Below, one piece after another: positions 24,180 through 35,495 of a stretch of 64,000 nucleotides of DNA. The stretch is from Azadirachta indica. Taxonomy: Eukaryota > Streptophyta > Magnoliopsida > Sapindales > Meliaceae. A program made the position numbers and the translations under genes. The notes below the pieces were generated by a model. That model had not been told where the DNA came from. It did no database searches and was given only the letters and a program-made list of their open reading frames with translations. The DNA is taken from the NCBI GenBank assembly GCA_022749755.1, contig CM040440.1:7055269-7119268 (forward strand), read 5' to 3'. How positions within the stretch are numbered: position 1 is the stretch's first letter; each line of letters starts with the position of its first letter.

Positions 24180-26586
24180 ATGGCTCCAAACTCAGTTGTG
24201 GTGACTATAGAGAAGCAAAACAATTTCTCTTTGGTGGAGCTAAACGGCTCAGAGTCATTGTTGTTCCCCGAGAAACAAAAGGCTGTGAGTCCTAAGCAGT
24301 TCACATGGTTTCTTTTTCTCAAAGCTCAGAGACTTTTTACATGTCTTTCATGGCTTGCCATGGTTTTTAAATCCATGTTTGTTTCAGCTAAGAAGCGCAT
24401 TTCATTGTCTGATGTGAGTGAAGAAGAACCTAAAAGCAGAGGAAGATTGTATAGGTTTATCAAAGCTTTCCTGGTTATCTCAATAGTAGGTTTGATCATA
24501 GAAATCATTGCCCATTTCAAGAAATGGAACTTGAATCTGATGCAACCATGGGAGGTTCAGGGTCTTGTGCAATGGTCTTATATGGCTTGGTTGTCATTTA
24601 GAGTTGATTATATTGCTCCTTTGGTGATAACACTCTCCAAATTCTGCACGGTACTATTCTTGATTCAATCCCTTGATCGGCTGGCCATGTGTCTTGGGTG
24701 TTTCTGGATTAAGTACAAGAAATTGAAGCCCGAGGTTGAAGGGGAAGCTTATGACATTGAGGATTCTTCTTCTTTCCCTATGGTTCTTGTCCAGATTCCA
24801 ATGTGCAATGAGAGAGAGGTAACAGAACAGAAGTAAACTTGCTCGCAGAACTTCTGCTATCTATATCTCTTTTGTCCTTCCATTCCTTCGTTTGGTTTCT
24901 CTTACGTATCAATTTAAACAACTACTTTGAAATGTGTGTGTTTTAATTGCTGCATTAGTTTTGGGGTCTTTAGTTTCTGAATTTCCGCGCTTCAGATTTT
25001 CGTTTGTTATGATCCTGCTCCTTGTTCTGATTCATATTCATTTATGGTGTTTAGGTGTATTCACAATCCATTTCTGCTGCCTGTCAACTTGATTGGCCCA
25101 AGGACAGGATATTAATTCAAATTCTAGACGACTCAGATGATGGAAGTCTGCAGCTACTAATTCAAGAGGAAGTCTCAGCTTGGCGTCAAAAAGGAGTCAA
25201 CATAATCTACAGACACCGATTAATCAGAACTGGTTACAAAGCTGGAAATCTTAAATCGGCCATGTCCTGTGATTATGTGAAGGACTATGAATATGTTGCA
25301 ATATTTGATGCAGACTTCCAACCCAACTCTGATTTCCTCAAACAAACAATTCCCCACTTCAAGGTGTCATACATAGACACATGGGTATGTTTAAGATTTC
25401 CTCTCAAATGTTCTATTCATAATATTTAAACAATCTTGTGATTTCTGGCAGGGAAATCCTGAGCTTGGTCTTGTTCAGGCTCGCTGGTCTTTTGTGAACA
25501 AGGATGAGAATTTACTTACAAGGCTTCAAAACATCAATCTGTGCTTCCATTTTGAGGTGGAACAGCAGGTGAACGGCGTTTTCCTCAATTTCTTCGGGTT
25601 TAATGGAACTGCAGGAGTTTGGAGAATCAAGGCTTTGGAAGAATCGGGAGGCTGGCTTGAGAGAACAACAGTTGAAGACATGGATATTGCAGTCCGAGCA
25701 CACTTGAATGGATGGAAATTCATCTTCCTCAATGATGTCAAAGTGCTTTGTGAATTGCCAGAATCCTATGAAGCTTACAAGAAACAACAACATCGCTGGC
25801 ATTCGGGTCCAATGCAACTATTCCGTTTATGTCTTCCTGCCATTGTAACTTCCAAGGTTAATAAAACTCTACCGTTGATTACTTCCGATTGCTTTTAAAT
25901 TCATAAATATTACGTTGTTGACTGATTGATTCATGTTGTATGCATCGCAGATATCAATCTGGAAGAAGGCGAACTTGATATTCCTTTTCTTCCTCCTAAG
26001 GAAACTTATATTGCCCTTTTACTCATTCACACTGTTCTGTATTATACTGCCATTAACCATGTTTATACCAGAAGCAGAACTGCCTATTTGGGTAATTTGT
26101 TATGTACCCATTGCCATGTCTCTTCTGAATATTCTCCCAGCACCAAAATCCTTTCCTTTCTTGGTTCCATACCTTCTCTTTGAGAACACAATGTCTGTGA
26201 CAAAATTCAACGCCATGATTTCGGGATTGTTTCAGCTCGGAAGCGCTTATGAATGGGTTGTAACAAAGAAGACAGGCAGGTCATCTGAATCTGATTTGGT
26301 CGCCCTTGCAGAAAGGGAATCAAAATCTTCAAGTGAAGAGAAAATACTGAGGAGGCATTCAGAGTCTGGCCTAGAATTGTTAAGCAAGCTCAAGGAAGAA
26401 AAAATCCCTTTTGCAAAGAAGAGAAATAGAATCTACAGGAAAGAGCTTGCACTTGCTTTTCTTCTACTGACAGCAGCTGCAAGAAGTCTGCTATCAGCAC
26501 ACGGAGTTCATTTCTACTTCTTGCTGTTCCAAGGGTTGTCATTTCTTGTTATGGGATTGGATTTGATTGGTGAGCAGATGAGCTGA
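24180..26586 (+). CDS. CSLC4: Xyloglucan beta-1,4-glucan synthase (CSLC4-type, GT2)
   Basis: Golgi membrane glycosyltransferase that makes the glucan backbone of xyloglucan from UDP-glucose. Four exons, 24180-24818, 25055-25363, 25452-25856 and 25951-26586, sum to 1989 nt and 662 aa. Processive GT2 motifs are all present: first Asp in LDDSDD (Asp238), DAD at 298-300, TVED with catalytic Asp392, and QQHRW at 428-432. Membrane segments are visible at about residues 92-112, 138-165, around 465-535 and near the C-terminus, which ends in [10 protein letters not shown]. The N-terminus ([18 protein letters not shown]) resembles Arabidopsis CSLC4 rather than CSLC5, 6, 8 or 12. The leader is CT-rich. 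The gene lies 8 kb from the two AXY4-like TBL genes. Confidence 0.96.
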
Positions 26587-27868
26587 AAAAGGAACTTATA
26601 GATTTATTAGTTTTTTTAAGTTTATGCTTTACAGAATTGGAGGGCTGATTTCCAGTTCAATTTGCAATTAACTTTGAGCTGGAACGAGGTTTTATTTACT
26701 GGTAGAAATTGGGGAAATTTGCTATCTGAAGTAAAGCATCAGACAAGAAAGTTGAGTTTATTGTATACTCGTATATTGTATTATTGTACTGTATGAATAA
26801 TGATGATCCAATACAATTTTTTTTTTCTTATAATTTGGAATGAAATACGAGTTTTGGAAACTGCCGTCATTCAGAATTAGCTAATGGTCATTTTATTGGC
26901 CTAAATTTAGTTATATTAATATTAATGCAAAATTACGATCTAACAGTAACAGCAAAGGCTTTAATCAAGAGGTAAATGACTTGAAGGGAAAGGAAGCCAA
27001 ACAGTACCCTTGTATAGTTTATAATTCTTCTTTTGTTGTGTTGTGGCTTCTTTTCGCCAATCGAGATTAGTTAATTAATAAGCTTTCATGTGATTCAAGC
27101 AATATAAGAAGCTCTTCAAATATTTATTAAATCTGCATTTAATGAACTTTAATTAATTACCTCATAAATCATTTATTACTTGGGATTGTTCTAACCAACC
27201 GTGGGTATCACGTAAAGATGAAAACTCCTTTAAATTTTTAATTTAAAATTTATTTGATGTCCATTAAAACATATTCAAATAATATATTTCAAAATTTCTA
27301 GTTTAAATAATGTAATAATCTATTTGTTCTTGTCTTATACACAACAACACTAAATAAATAATTATGTCACATCTAATTTTATAAAAGAAAATTTAAAAAC
27401 TAAATTTATCAAAATATCACATTTGATGTCATATTAAGTTTGAATAATAGTAGGAGTTAAAAAGTTTAGTTTTTCATAGTTGAGTTTTTTCATCCTTAAC
27501 TCAATTTTTTTTTTTTTAAAAAAATATTAATAGAAGATAATATCACTATTTTTAAAATTAATTCTTAAACTATACTTATTTTCTCAATTGCTACACAGAA
27601 CAGACCCACAAAAATAGCGGAGGGCCATTCATATTAATAATTTGGTAAATGAGTTAGATCTTGAGGGGCATTATTGTAAATACAGATATAAATGAAATGA
27701 AAAAGGGGCCGTTTAAATAGTAGGACGTTGAACGAGAGGAACACAGAACAGAAACCAGAGGCCATTCTCCTGCTATCCACACCCTCCCTATCCTTGTTCC
27801 AGTGCTTCTTGTGTCGTACCCTATCCCGGTTTATCTTTATCCTCGAATTACAGTGTTCAGGAGAAGAA
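26587..27868. other. Intergenic, CSLC4 3' flank and RING gene promoter
   Basis: The left part contains the CSLC4 3' UTR, probably to about 26820. The AT-rich centre shows no gene. The right part, about 27600-27868, is the promoter and leader of the RING gene. Confidence 0.5.
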
Positions 27869-30146
27869 ATGATGGGTTCTGATTCAATCGTGAATGTTCC
27901 TCTACCTTCCCTGTCCAAGGATTTAAACAAGAAGAAAAGGGTAATTTAGTTTTACTTCATTCTATTTTATCATTTTGAATGTTGTAAATTTGTGAAATTT
28001 TAATGGGTTTGGTAACGCAGGCGAATAGATTGGCAAAATTGAAGCAGTGCAAGCTTGACGTTCGGCGCGAACAATGGCTTTCTCAGAGTATGCTTTTCAG
28101 CTCTTTTATTTCTCCGTTTATGCTTTAACACTTCGTTTTGTGGAAGAGAATTCATGTGAACGTATGGAACTTGGAAATTGTATTAATTGTTGTTAGCTGT
28201 TCATAAAACTGTAGAGACAAATCTTTATTGGAAATGGATTTCGTGGTGATGCAATGAAATGGGCACTGAGAATGATGACTAAATAATTTTAAACCGTTAA
28301 TTGTGATCACAGTTCACAATCATACATGATTTTTTTGGCCGTTTATATAGAAACTTTAGAGTGGGATTATATACTGGAAAATGTAGTAAAAATAATGAAC
28401 CAATGAATCAAATCTATTGTTATGCATGCAGCTGGCTCAAGAACAGTGAGTATTTTATATCTTGACTACTAACTCATAGTGATAACGTAAATAATCAATT
28501 ATTTGTCAGGCATCTTTCAGAATTTAGAATGAGAGTGTGACTGTTTGTTTGTTTTCTCTTCTGTTTATTATAATAATGTGCATTGATGTGAATTTGCTGA
28601 GTCTGTGTTTGCAGGTGAAAGAACCATGGACATTGAAATTTACTGAAAGTTTTCAGTTCCATTTTTTCTCTCTATTACTTTTTATGTGTGTGGTTCGGAG
28701 TAGATAAAGACGTATAGTACTTGTTATTCTTTATATTGTTGATGTGAAGTGTCTGATAATGTCTAAGATCTGTTTGAAGTTCCTAAATTGGTGTTCCGTA
28801 AGATGTTGTGTCAACAGAAAATTATGATGCCAAATGTAAATACGGAAATTTCTACTTAAATTTCTGCAAAGAAAGGAAGAAAAAGAAGAAGAAATAAAAT
28901 TAACAATGAAAGAAAGAAAAGAAGTTAGAATTTGATTTTCCTTGTGTTTTCCAGTATAGAAGTAGGACCAACAGTCTCCTTAAACAAGTTCCTCCGCAAT
29001 TTTCATTGATGGGGAGAAGAGTGGCTGGAACTTTTCACTTAACTTTCCCGCAGAATCCCTTCTACATTCATCTAGTTGAAGTGTGATCGGATAATGTTTC
29101 TTAGTTCAGTCTTCAGAATGCTGAAATCTAGAGGTGAAAGGATGTATTGATTTACATACCTAGTTTGTTTGTTTGGAAGGTGAAGAAAAGTCATCATAGA
29201 ATGAATGTTTTGTATGGGCTTGGAAATGTTTGTAAGCTTACCACGTTTTCGTAATTCCATTTATTCATAATGGAATTGGGGTTGTAATGCAGTCAAGAAA
29301 AATGGATGCAAAGATTACTTTAATGGAAGAGGTGAGTCTCCTCCATCATGTATGCAAATAGTCAATCAAGGAAACAAATCATTGGACAGCTTGGAATCAA
29401 TGTCCGGAGGAGAGGAGAGTAATGGCTTGAGCATCCATAACAGGGATTTAGAGTCCTTTATGGAAAACCCAATTAGGAGCAGTTTGGATACTGATGATTC
29501 AAGGAAAGGTCTCAACAGGATCAACAGTTTTACCAGCAGTGATATATGTTCTGGAAGTGTCAGTGAAGAAGAAGAGGATGAGTCTGCAGATGACTGGGAG
29601 GCTGTTGCTGATGCTTTAAATGCTAATGACAATCAGCATGGCCCAAACTTAATCTCCACTGCTCAATCTGAAACCAGTGCTGGATTAGCTAACTTTGAAC
29701 AATCTAATAAGAGTTGTGGATTGGATTTACCAAAATCAGAGAGCAACAGAAGATTTCCTGGGTCACGTATGAATTGTCAAGCATGGCTACCTGATGATGC
29801 TTTGCGACCTCAGACTCTTCCCAGTCTCACGAAGCAGCACAACATTGCAGTGAATTCTGATTGGCATTGTGGAAACAGAGCTATCACCTGGGCGTGGCAG
29901 AATATCATGTCTCAGCCTTCATGTCCTATCTGCTATGAGGATTTGGATGACACGGACTCAAGCTTTCTCCCTTGTTCATGTGGGTTTCGGCTTTGCCTTT
30001 TCTGTCACAAAAGGATTCTTGAGGCAGATGGTCGATGTCCTGGTTGCAGGAAGCAATACGATCTCATAAACAGGGATGTGGGCTTCGGTGGAGGGACCTC
30101 AACTTTCCGATTTGTTCATTCCTGTACCATGAGTACTAGATCTTAG
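27869..30146 (+). CDS. C4C4 RING-type zinc-finger protein (CNOT4-like RING)
   Basis: Probable ubiquitin ligase of unknown target, 330 aa. Exons are 27869-27940, 28021-28087 and 29293-30146 (993 nt); the 1.2 kb second intron was bridged because exon 2 ends in phase 1 and exon 3 continues with IKKNGCKD, matching the conserved WLSQxKxxGCK layout of plant homologues. A short basic N-terminal helix (KRANRLAKLKQCKLDVRREQ) is followed by a long Ser/acid-rich, likely disordered centre with EEEEDE. The RING has eight Cys at 257, 260, 274, 276, 281, 284, 295 and 298. The Cys-only ligand set with CSC in the middle is that of CNOT4/NOT4, but no RRM is present. The first of two adjacent ATGs was taken as the start. 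Function beyond ligase fold is not known to me. Confidence 0.88.
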
Positions 30147-31183
30147 AAAGAGAGTTTCTTATTCCTCTAAATATTATGTATTTGGTTCTCTCTCTTTAAC
30201 TCAACCTTTCTTTCAGATATCAACTTTATTTGGTCAATTCTATTAACTCTGATAATCATTAATAAAGACCTGAGTAGAGAGATAGGGCTTTTGAAGCAGC
30301 CTGGTAGACAACCTGTACCTTTGATGAGTTCAACTATTACTTGGTTTGATTTTTGCATATGTTGGTGTCCGTAAATGGATGTGTTATGTGAATACACTGT
30401 TATGATAGCAACTCAACTTTTGATCTTTCCATGTTTGTTCTATTATAAGAGGTTGAATTTTAGGAATTAAAATCGTATTTCTATTGGAGCGCGATGCATG
30501 TCTCTGGGTTTTGCATTTAAAGTCACATTATTAGTTTTTCTTTGGCATCTAGTATATGTGAAGACGTTCATGTGGATCATCAAGTAGTTGTTTCAGACCC
30601 CGCTAACAGCAATGTGATGGGTTGGAAATCGTCCATGGTTCATTTAATCTTCCTCGATCAAGTGGCAGTGGCATTCTCAGTACCTCCTTCAAGGTACAGT
30701 TTTCACGGCAAGCTTACATGATCTCCTGCAGTATGGTACCTACAGTGGTTGATCAGATTGTGATCTTGTGGCCAGTAATTTGATGCAAAATGTACAGGTA
30801 AAAGGTCAAGTCAGCAACAATATCAACTTCATATCCCAGCTCCATTTTTAACCTGGTAGGCAACCCTATACTTTCAACTTGCCCTTTAGTTAGTCTCTAG
30901 TTTGTAAAACATAAGTTGTTTTGTGCAGTAAGCATGGGTTGCACCCCTCTAACAACAGCAATTGACTAAATGCTTAGTGCGGTTTTTCTTATGGAATTCC
31001 CGGATCAATGAGTATACAAATTGCTTTGCTCATTAACTTCTGGAAATGATTGCTGACCTTTGGGCGATTTGGCTGCATAAAGAATCCCGTGGGAAAAATA
31101 ATCTCAAATTGCAACTGTGACAGGGATGGTTCTATTACTCCCTGTCTTGGCCTTACCTGGTCACCCATCTCCTTTTATAAATA

Positions 31184-31214
31184 AATATATATATATATAT
31201 ACACACACACACAT
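31184..31214. repeat. (TA)n(CA)n compound microsatellite
   Basis: About eight TA units run directly into about five CA units, 70 bp upstream of the foldback element. Confidence 0.85.
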
Positions 31215-31286
31215 GCTCCAACAATTCGTATAAGCCCATAAATGATTTGGCCTACGAGCGTGTTCTACCTTCTAAAGTTTCTAAGT

Positions 31287-32059
31287 AAGGAAAAAGACAT
31301 AAAGGTCGTTAAAGTTTAACTTAATAGATATACAAATTTTAATAATTTTAAAAATACTCATAAAAATTTTAATTTATTTTAAAAAGATAATTATATTATT
31401 ATTAAAATCAATTATTTACAAACATTACTATTAAATCTTTAAAATTTATAAAAAATATAATATATTTATAAAAAATACATTAATAAATAGTGCATTAATA
31501 ATTAAAATTTATTAATGTATTATAAACTTATATATTTTATAAATAGTAAATTTTATTTTTTTCATATTTAATATATTTTGACCATGCATAGATATAAATT
31601 ATAATATAATCATAAGTATTGTATTATAATATATTTTATTTACATATTAATATTCATTTATGATTTATTTTATTTATTTTCTAATATTTAATTAATATTG
31701 AAATGTTAGTATATTACAAAATAAATAAATTTATATTTTAGTTATAATTATTAATAAATATTATTTATAATATTTATAAAATATATAAACTTATAATATG
31801 TTAACAAAATTATATATAGTTAATACACTATAAAATAATATTATGCTTTATTTTATTAATATACTTTTAATAGATATATATATATTATATTTTATCAAAT
31901 TTTAATGATTTAATAATAATTTTTGTTAAATAACTATTCCTATTAAGGGTGTAATTATCTTTTAAAAATAAATTGAAACTTTTATGAGTATCTTTCAAAT
32001 TATTAAGATTTATATGTTCATTAAATTAAATCTTAGAAATCTTTATGTCCTTTTTCCTT
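31287..32059. mobile_element. Foldback / long-TIR MITE-like element (about 773 bp)
   Basis: The two ends are long imperfect inverted repeats. The left arm begins AAGGAAAAAGACATAAAG and the reverse complement of the right end begins AAGGAAAAAGGACATAAAG. Matching continues through ATACTCATAAAA and TTTATTTT.AAAAGATAATTA for about 190 bp per arm. The centre is almost pure AT and codes for nothing. I could not find a target duplication with confidence, so the superfamily is open; a Mutator-like long-TIR MITE is one option. Confidence 0.75.
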
Positions 32060-33256
32060 CCCGTATGATGATGAGCGGTGCTTCGACTTGTAATTAATAT
32101 ATGTCAAATTAAATAATAAAATTGAATAAAAATATCTAAAACATCATATTTTTTATTTGTTCTTCTTTATAACTGGACTTAAGTTTAGCCAATCATTGAT
32201 TTATTTTTTTCCCCTTTTGAACAAGGTTCAAAATATGAATAAAAATAAACAATTGAATAATTTTCATCATGCAAAATGAAAATATTAAATAAATATAAAT
32301 AAATTTTGTTAGCTGGGCCTGTTAGACCCAGTTCAACGGATGAACAGCTCTTCACTATGTCCACATCAAATGAGCTTAAACTAATTCGGACCAATTTGAT
32401 GACGGTCCAAAAGCAAAACAATTATTGACACAAGGCAATAAGAATTAAGAGGTAAACTCAAATTCGTTTTTTACTTTAACGGGAAAAAAATTCAAATTAT
32501 GAGAGCCGACAAAATCTATTACCTGCCAGCCAGCAGCCACGCATGTTTTTGTAGAGGGCTTGAATTTGCATTATTGCCTTTAACTTGAAGAATTTAGTTC
32601 TAGAAATATATAATAAATTTTGAATAATTGAATAGACTATTTTAAATTTATTTATTTTAATTAATTAAAAAAAGTTCTAAAAGAAAGAAGAGAATAATGT
32701 CATACCGCCTCTTCCAATGGCATATTTCGACCTGGTCCACCTCAACCCAATTAAACAAAGAGAATTTTATTGAGTCAGAGGAAATCGTCTCACTCCTCAT
32801 GTGAGCGAATGAATCCAGAAGCAGAAGGCAAGAGTTATTAATCCAATTCATTGCACGTGGTCACATGTATTCAGTGGACGTAGATTCTAAGAAGCCAATA
32901 AATATATAGTTTTTCAATTAGAAAAAAAAAAAAGTGAATATTAAATTTTTAAAAATCAAATACCTAGAAGATGAGAAGAAAGTTCCAAGGGACCAACCCA
33001 CCAACATTCAAACGAGCGAAGTTTGACGATCAGATTTCAGAACCGCGTCCCTTTTCATAATTAAACGCGTTCGTCTTTGTCTTCTTATTATTCAATTGTT
33101 AGACCCTTTCCAATTTCCAGTTCTCCTTGTCCTTAGAGTTTTACAGCTATAGAAGTAATCTCTACATCTTTATCGTTTCGATATCAACAAGTGGGCTACT
33201 ACATCTTGCCATAAATAACTATTTGTTCGACAAACATTCCAACTTGATATTCGATT

Positions 33257-34357
33257 ATGGTTCTTCTGAGAACAAGTTTTGCGGCGATCATCTTACTGGT
33301 TTCTCTATTTCTCTTTCCCGTTAGTGCAGTCAGATCATTTCCCAATAGAGTTGCATTCGATGGCGATAAAACGGTGATTAAATTCGGTACTTCCATGCAG
33401 TTTTTTGAGGCACCAGAGTATCAAAACGGTCTGGAATGTCCCATTTTGGCTGAAAATGGTGAGTTACTAGTTTGTGAACCATCGGCTGTTCACATTGCGA
33501 TGACACTTGATCCGGAGTACTTGAGAGGCACCGTTGCAGCTGCTCACTCAGTTCTCAAACATAGTTCTTGCCCAGAAAATATTTTCTTTCACTTCATCGC
33601 CTCTGATTCCGGTTCGGTTAAGGCAGATGACCTTAAACAGATTGTCCGGTCTGCGTTCCCGTCTTTGAGTTTTAAGGTTTATGTCTTCAGAGAAAATCTT
33701 GTCACTGATCTAATCTCTTCTTCTATACGCCAGGCTCTTGATAATCCATTGAATTATGCAAGAAGTTACTTGGCCGAAATTCTTGAGCCTTGTGTTGGAC
33801 GCGTGATCTACCTAGACTCTGATATCATAGTTGTCGATGATATTCAGAAACTCTGGAAGATTTCTCTAACTGGGATGAGAACAATTGGAGCTCCAGAGTA
33901 CTGTCATGTAAATTTCACCAAATATTTCACCACTGAATTCTGGTTCAACCGTGACTTTTCCATGGTTTTTGAAGGAAAAAGACCTTGTTATTTCAACACA
34001 GGAGTAATGGTGATGGATTTGGTGAGATGGAAAGAGGAAGAATATACGAAAAAGATTGAGAAATGGATGAGACTTCAAAAAGAGATAAGAATCTATGAGT
34101 TGGGATCTCTTCCGCCATTTTTGTTAGTTTTCGGAGGAGACGTTGAGGCGATTGATCACAGATGGAACCAGCATGGCCTTGGTGGAGATAATGTAGTAAA
34201 TAGTTGCAGGTCTTTGCATCCAGGCGCTGTGAGTTTGATGCATTGGAGTGGGAAAGGGAAGCCGTGGGCGAGACTTGATGCGAACAAGCCTTGCCCAGTT
34301 GATTATCTGTGGTCACCATATGATCTATTCAAGTTCCAAAGACATTCACAACAATGA
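33257..34357 (+). CDS. Galacturonosyltransferase-like (GATL) protein, GT8
   Basis: Intronless gene of 366 aa, the usual size and structure for the GATL clade of GT8. Members act in the Golgi in pectin and/or xylan assembly. A signal anchor or signal peptide is at residues 7-24. GT8 motifs are present: HIAMTLD at 79-85, the metal-binding DSD at 187-189 in [21 protein letters not shown] at 246-255, GLGGDN at 307-312 and the C-terminal HWSGKGKPW from His329. Conserved Cys residues flank the catalytic domain. The start is the ATG that places the signal anchor directly at the N-terminus. The clade is clear; I do not assign a particular GATL number. Confidence 0.94.
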   Translation: MVLLRTSFAAIILLVSLFLFPVSAVRSFPNRVAFDGDKTVIKFGTSMQFFEAPEYQNGLECPILAENGELLVCEPSAVHIAMTLDPEYLRGTVAAAHSVLKHSSCPENIFFHFIASDSGSVKADDLKQIVRSAFPSLSFKVYVFRENLVTDLISSSIRQALDNPLNYARSYLAEILEPCVGRVIYLDSDIIVVDDIQKLWKISLTGMRTIGAPEYCHVNFTKYFTTEFWFNRDFSMVFEGKRPCYFNTGVMVMDLVRWKEEEYTKKIEKWMRLQKEIRIYELGSLPPFLLVFGGDVEAIDHRWNQHGLGGDNVVNSCRSLHPGAVSLMHWSGKGKPWARLDANKPCPVDYLWSPYDLFKFQRHSQQ

Positions 34358-35495
34358 CGTTGGTAGCCAACCTACACTCGAGTACATTGTAATTGATTCA
34401 TTCATTTTTTTTTTTTCTGCTATTCTTTACATCTCCAAAAAGAGATCAATTTTTGCGTATATAGACCTGGTTCACATAGAAATCGATCTATTTATATTGT
34501 ACTGATTTGTGTACATATCATCAATGTTAATTGATATACGTTCTCTCTCAATTCAAAATTTCTTTCAAGAGAAAGCTCGTTTCAATCTATTGGCTTAAGA
34601 AACATTATTCTGCACGATAAGCCCCTTCTAAAATATACACAACTCTTCAAAGTACCAACTGAAGTAAATTTCTGAAAAAGTTTCTCATCAGTATCCGGTT
34701 CAACCATATTTATAAAATTGTTGCAAAGCTAGGTCTTTTCATATTTTAATATCATTCAGGTACAGAATTTAAAAATGCATAAGATCAACCACTACAATCA
34801 GCCCGCAATGACCTCCAACACTGGCAACAAGAAGATCCTCAATTATCATTTGCTTTGTAATTTTCCAGGTCCGATTTTGCTCAGCAGCATTCTTAATGTG
34901 AATAATGTAACACAATTTACTCGTATTAAAATAAAAAAAATCAAGAAGAATAGCAGGCATTTCATCAATAAACTTTAATTTGAGAATTTAATGATAGTTC
35001 AGCCTCAGAAAGTTTGCCATGATCGTTTCTCGCTAGTCCAAAAAGCACAATGTTTTCTTTTAAGTCCACTTCTATACAAATCCTTCAGATAACTACAAAC
35101 ACGCAAAAGTAGTCATAAAATATTTGCCAAACCGTTATTAGGCTCAAAATCTGCAGTATAACCCTGCTATAGGGAAAACAAAACATAAAAGAAGGCATTA
35201 TTAATGTAATAAAAGAGATTTGGAAACACTTCCAAATGGACAACGAGAGGACATTTGATCACCAAGATCATGGGCTAAACCCCATCACATAGAGACAGGT
35301 GGAATTGTGCTATGTCACTTTTATACTGTGACAGAATGCTAGATCACAGGGAAAAGGGTCAATGCAAGAAAACAAGCTTAATAATCTTGATCTGTTTTAT
35401 CTTCCTTTAAACTTGAAGAATAAATGTTATACAGAGAAGTAAAAGGAAAAAAAAAGGAAAATAAAAGAATATACATGCCTCTTACATTCTTCGCT
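34358..35495. other. Intergenic between convergent GATL and DUF760 genes
   Basis: The region holds the 3' UTR of the GATL gene (+) on the left and that of the DUF760 gene (-) on the right. Small ORFs here have no family resemblance. Confidence 0.55.

Larger units (their letters stand above)
30147..33256. other. Intergenic with foldback element
   Basis: The interval runs from the RING stop to the GATL start. About 30147-31180 is moderately AT-rich with no supported ORF. A (TA)n(CA)n microsatellite lies at about 31184-31214, followed by the foldback element listed separately. About 32060-33256 contains the GATL promoter and leader. Confidence 0.5.

Noticed and set aside
28432..28660. Possible extra exons inside the long second intron of the RING gene (pieces bounded by AG and GT around 28439-28450 and 28614-28650)
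   Set aside because: Direct splicing of exon 2 to 29293 keeps the frame and restores the conserved WLSQxKxxGCK block; the candidate pieces encode nothing conserved.
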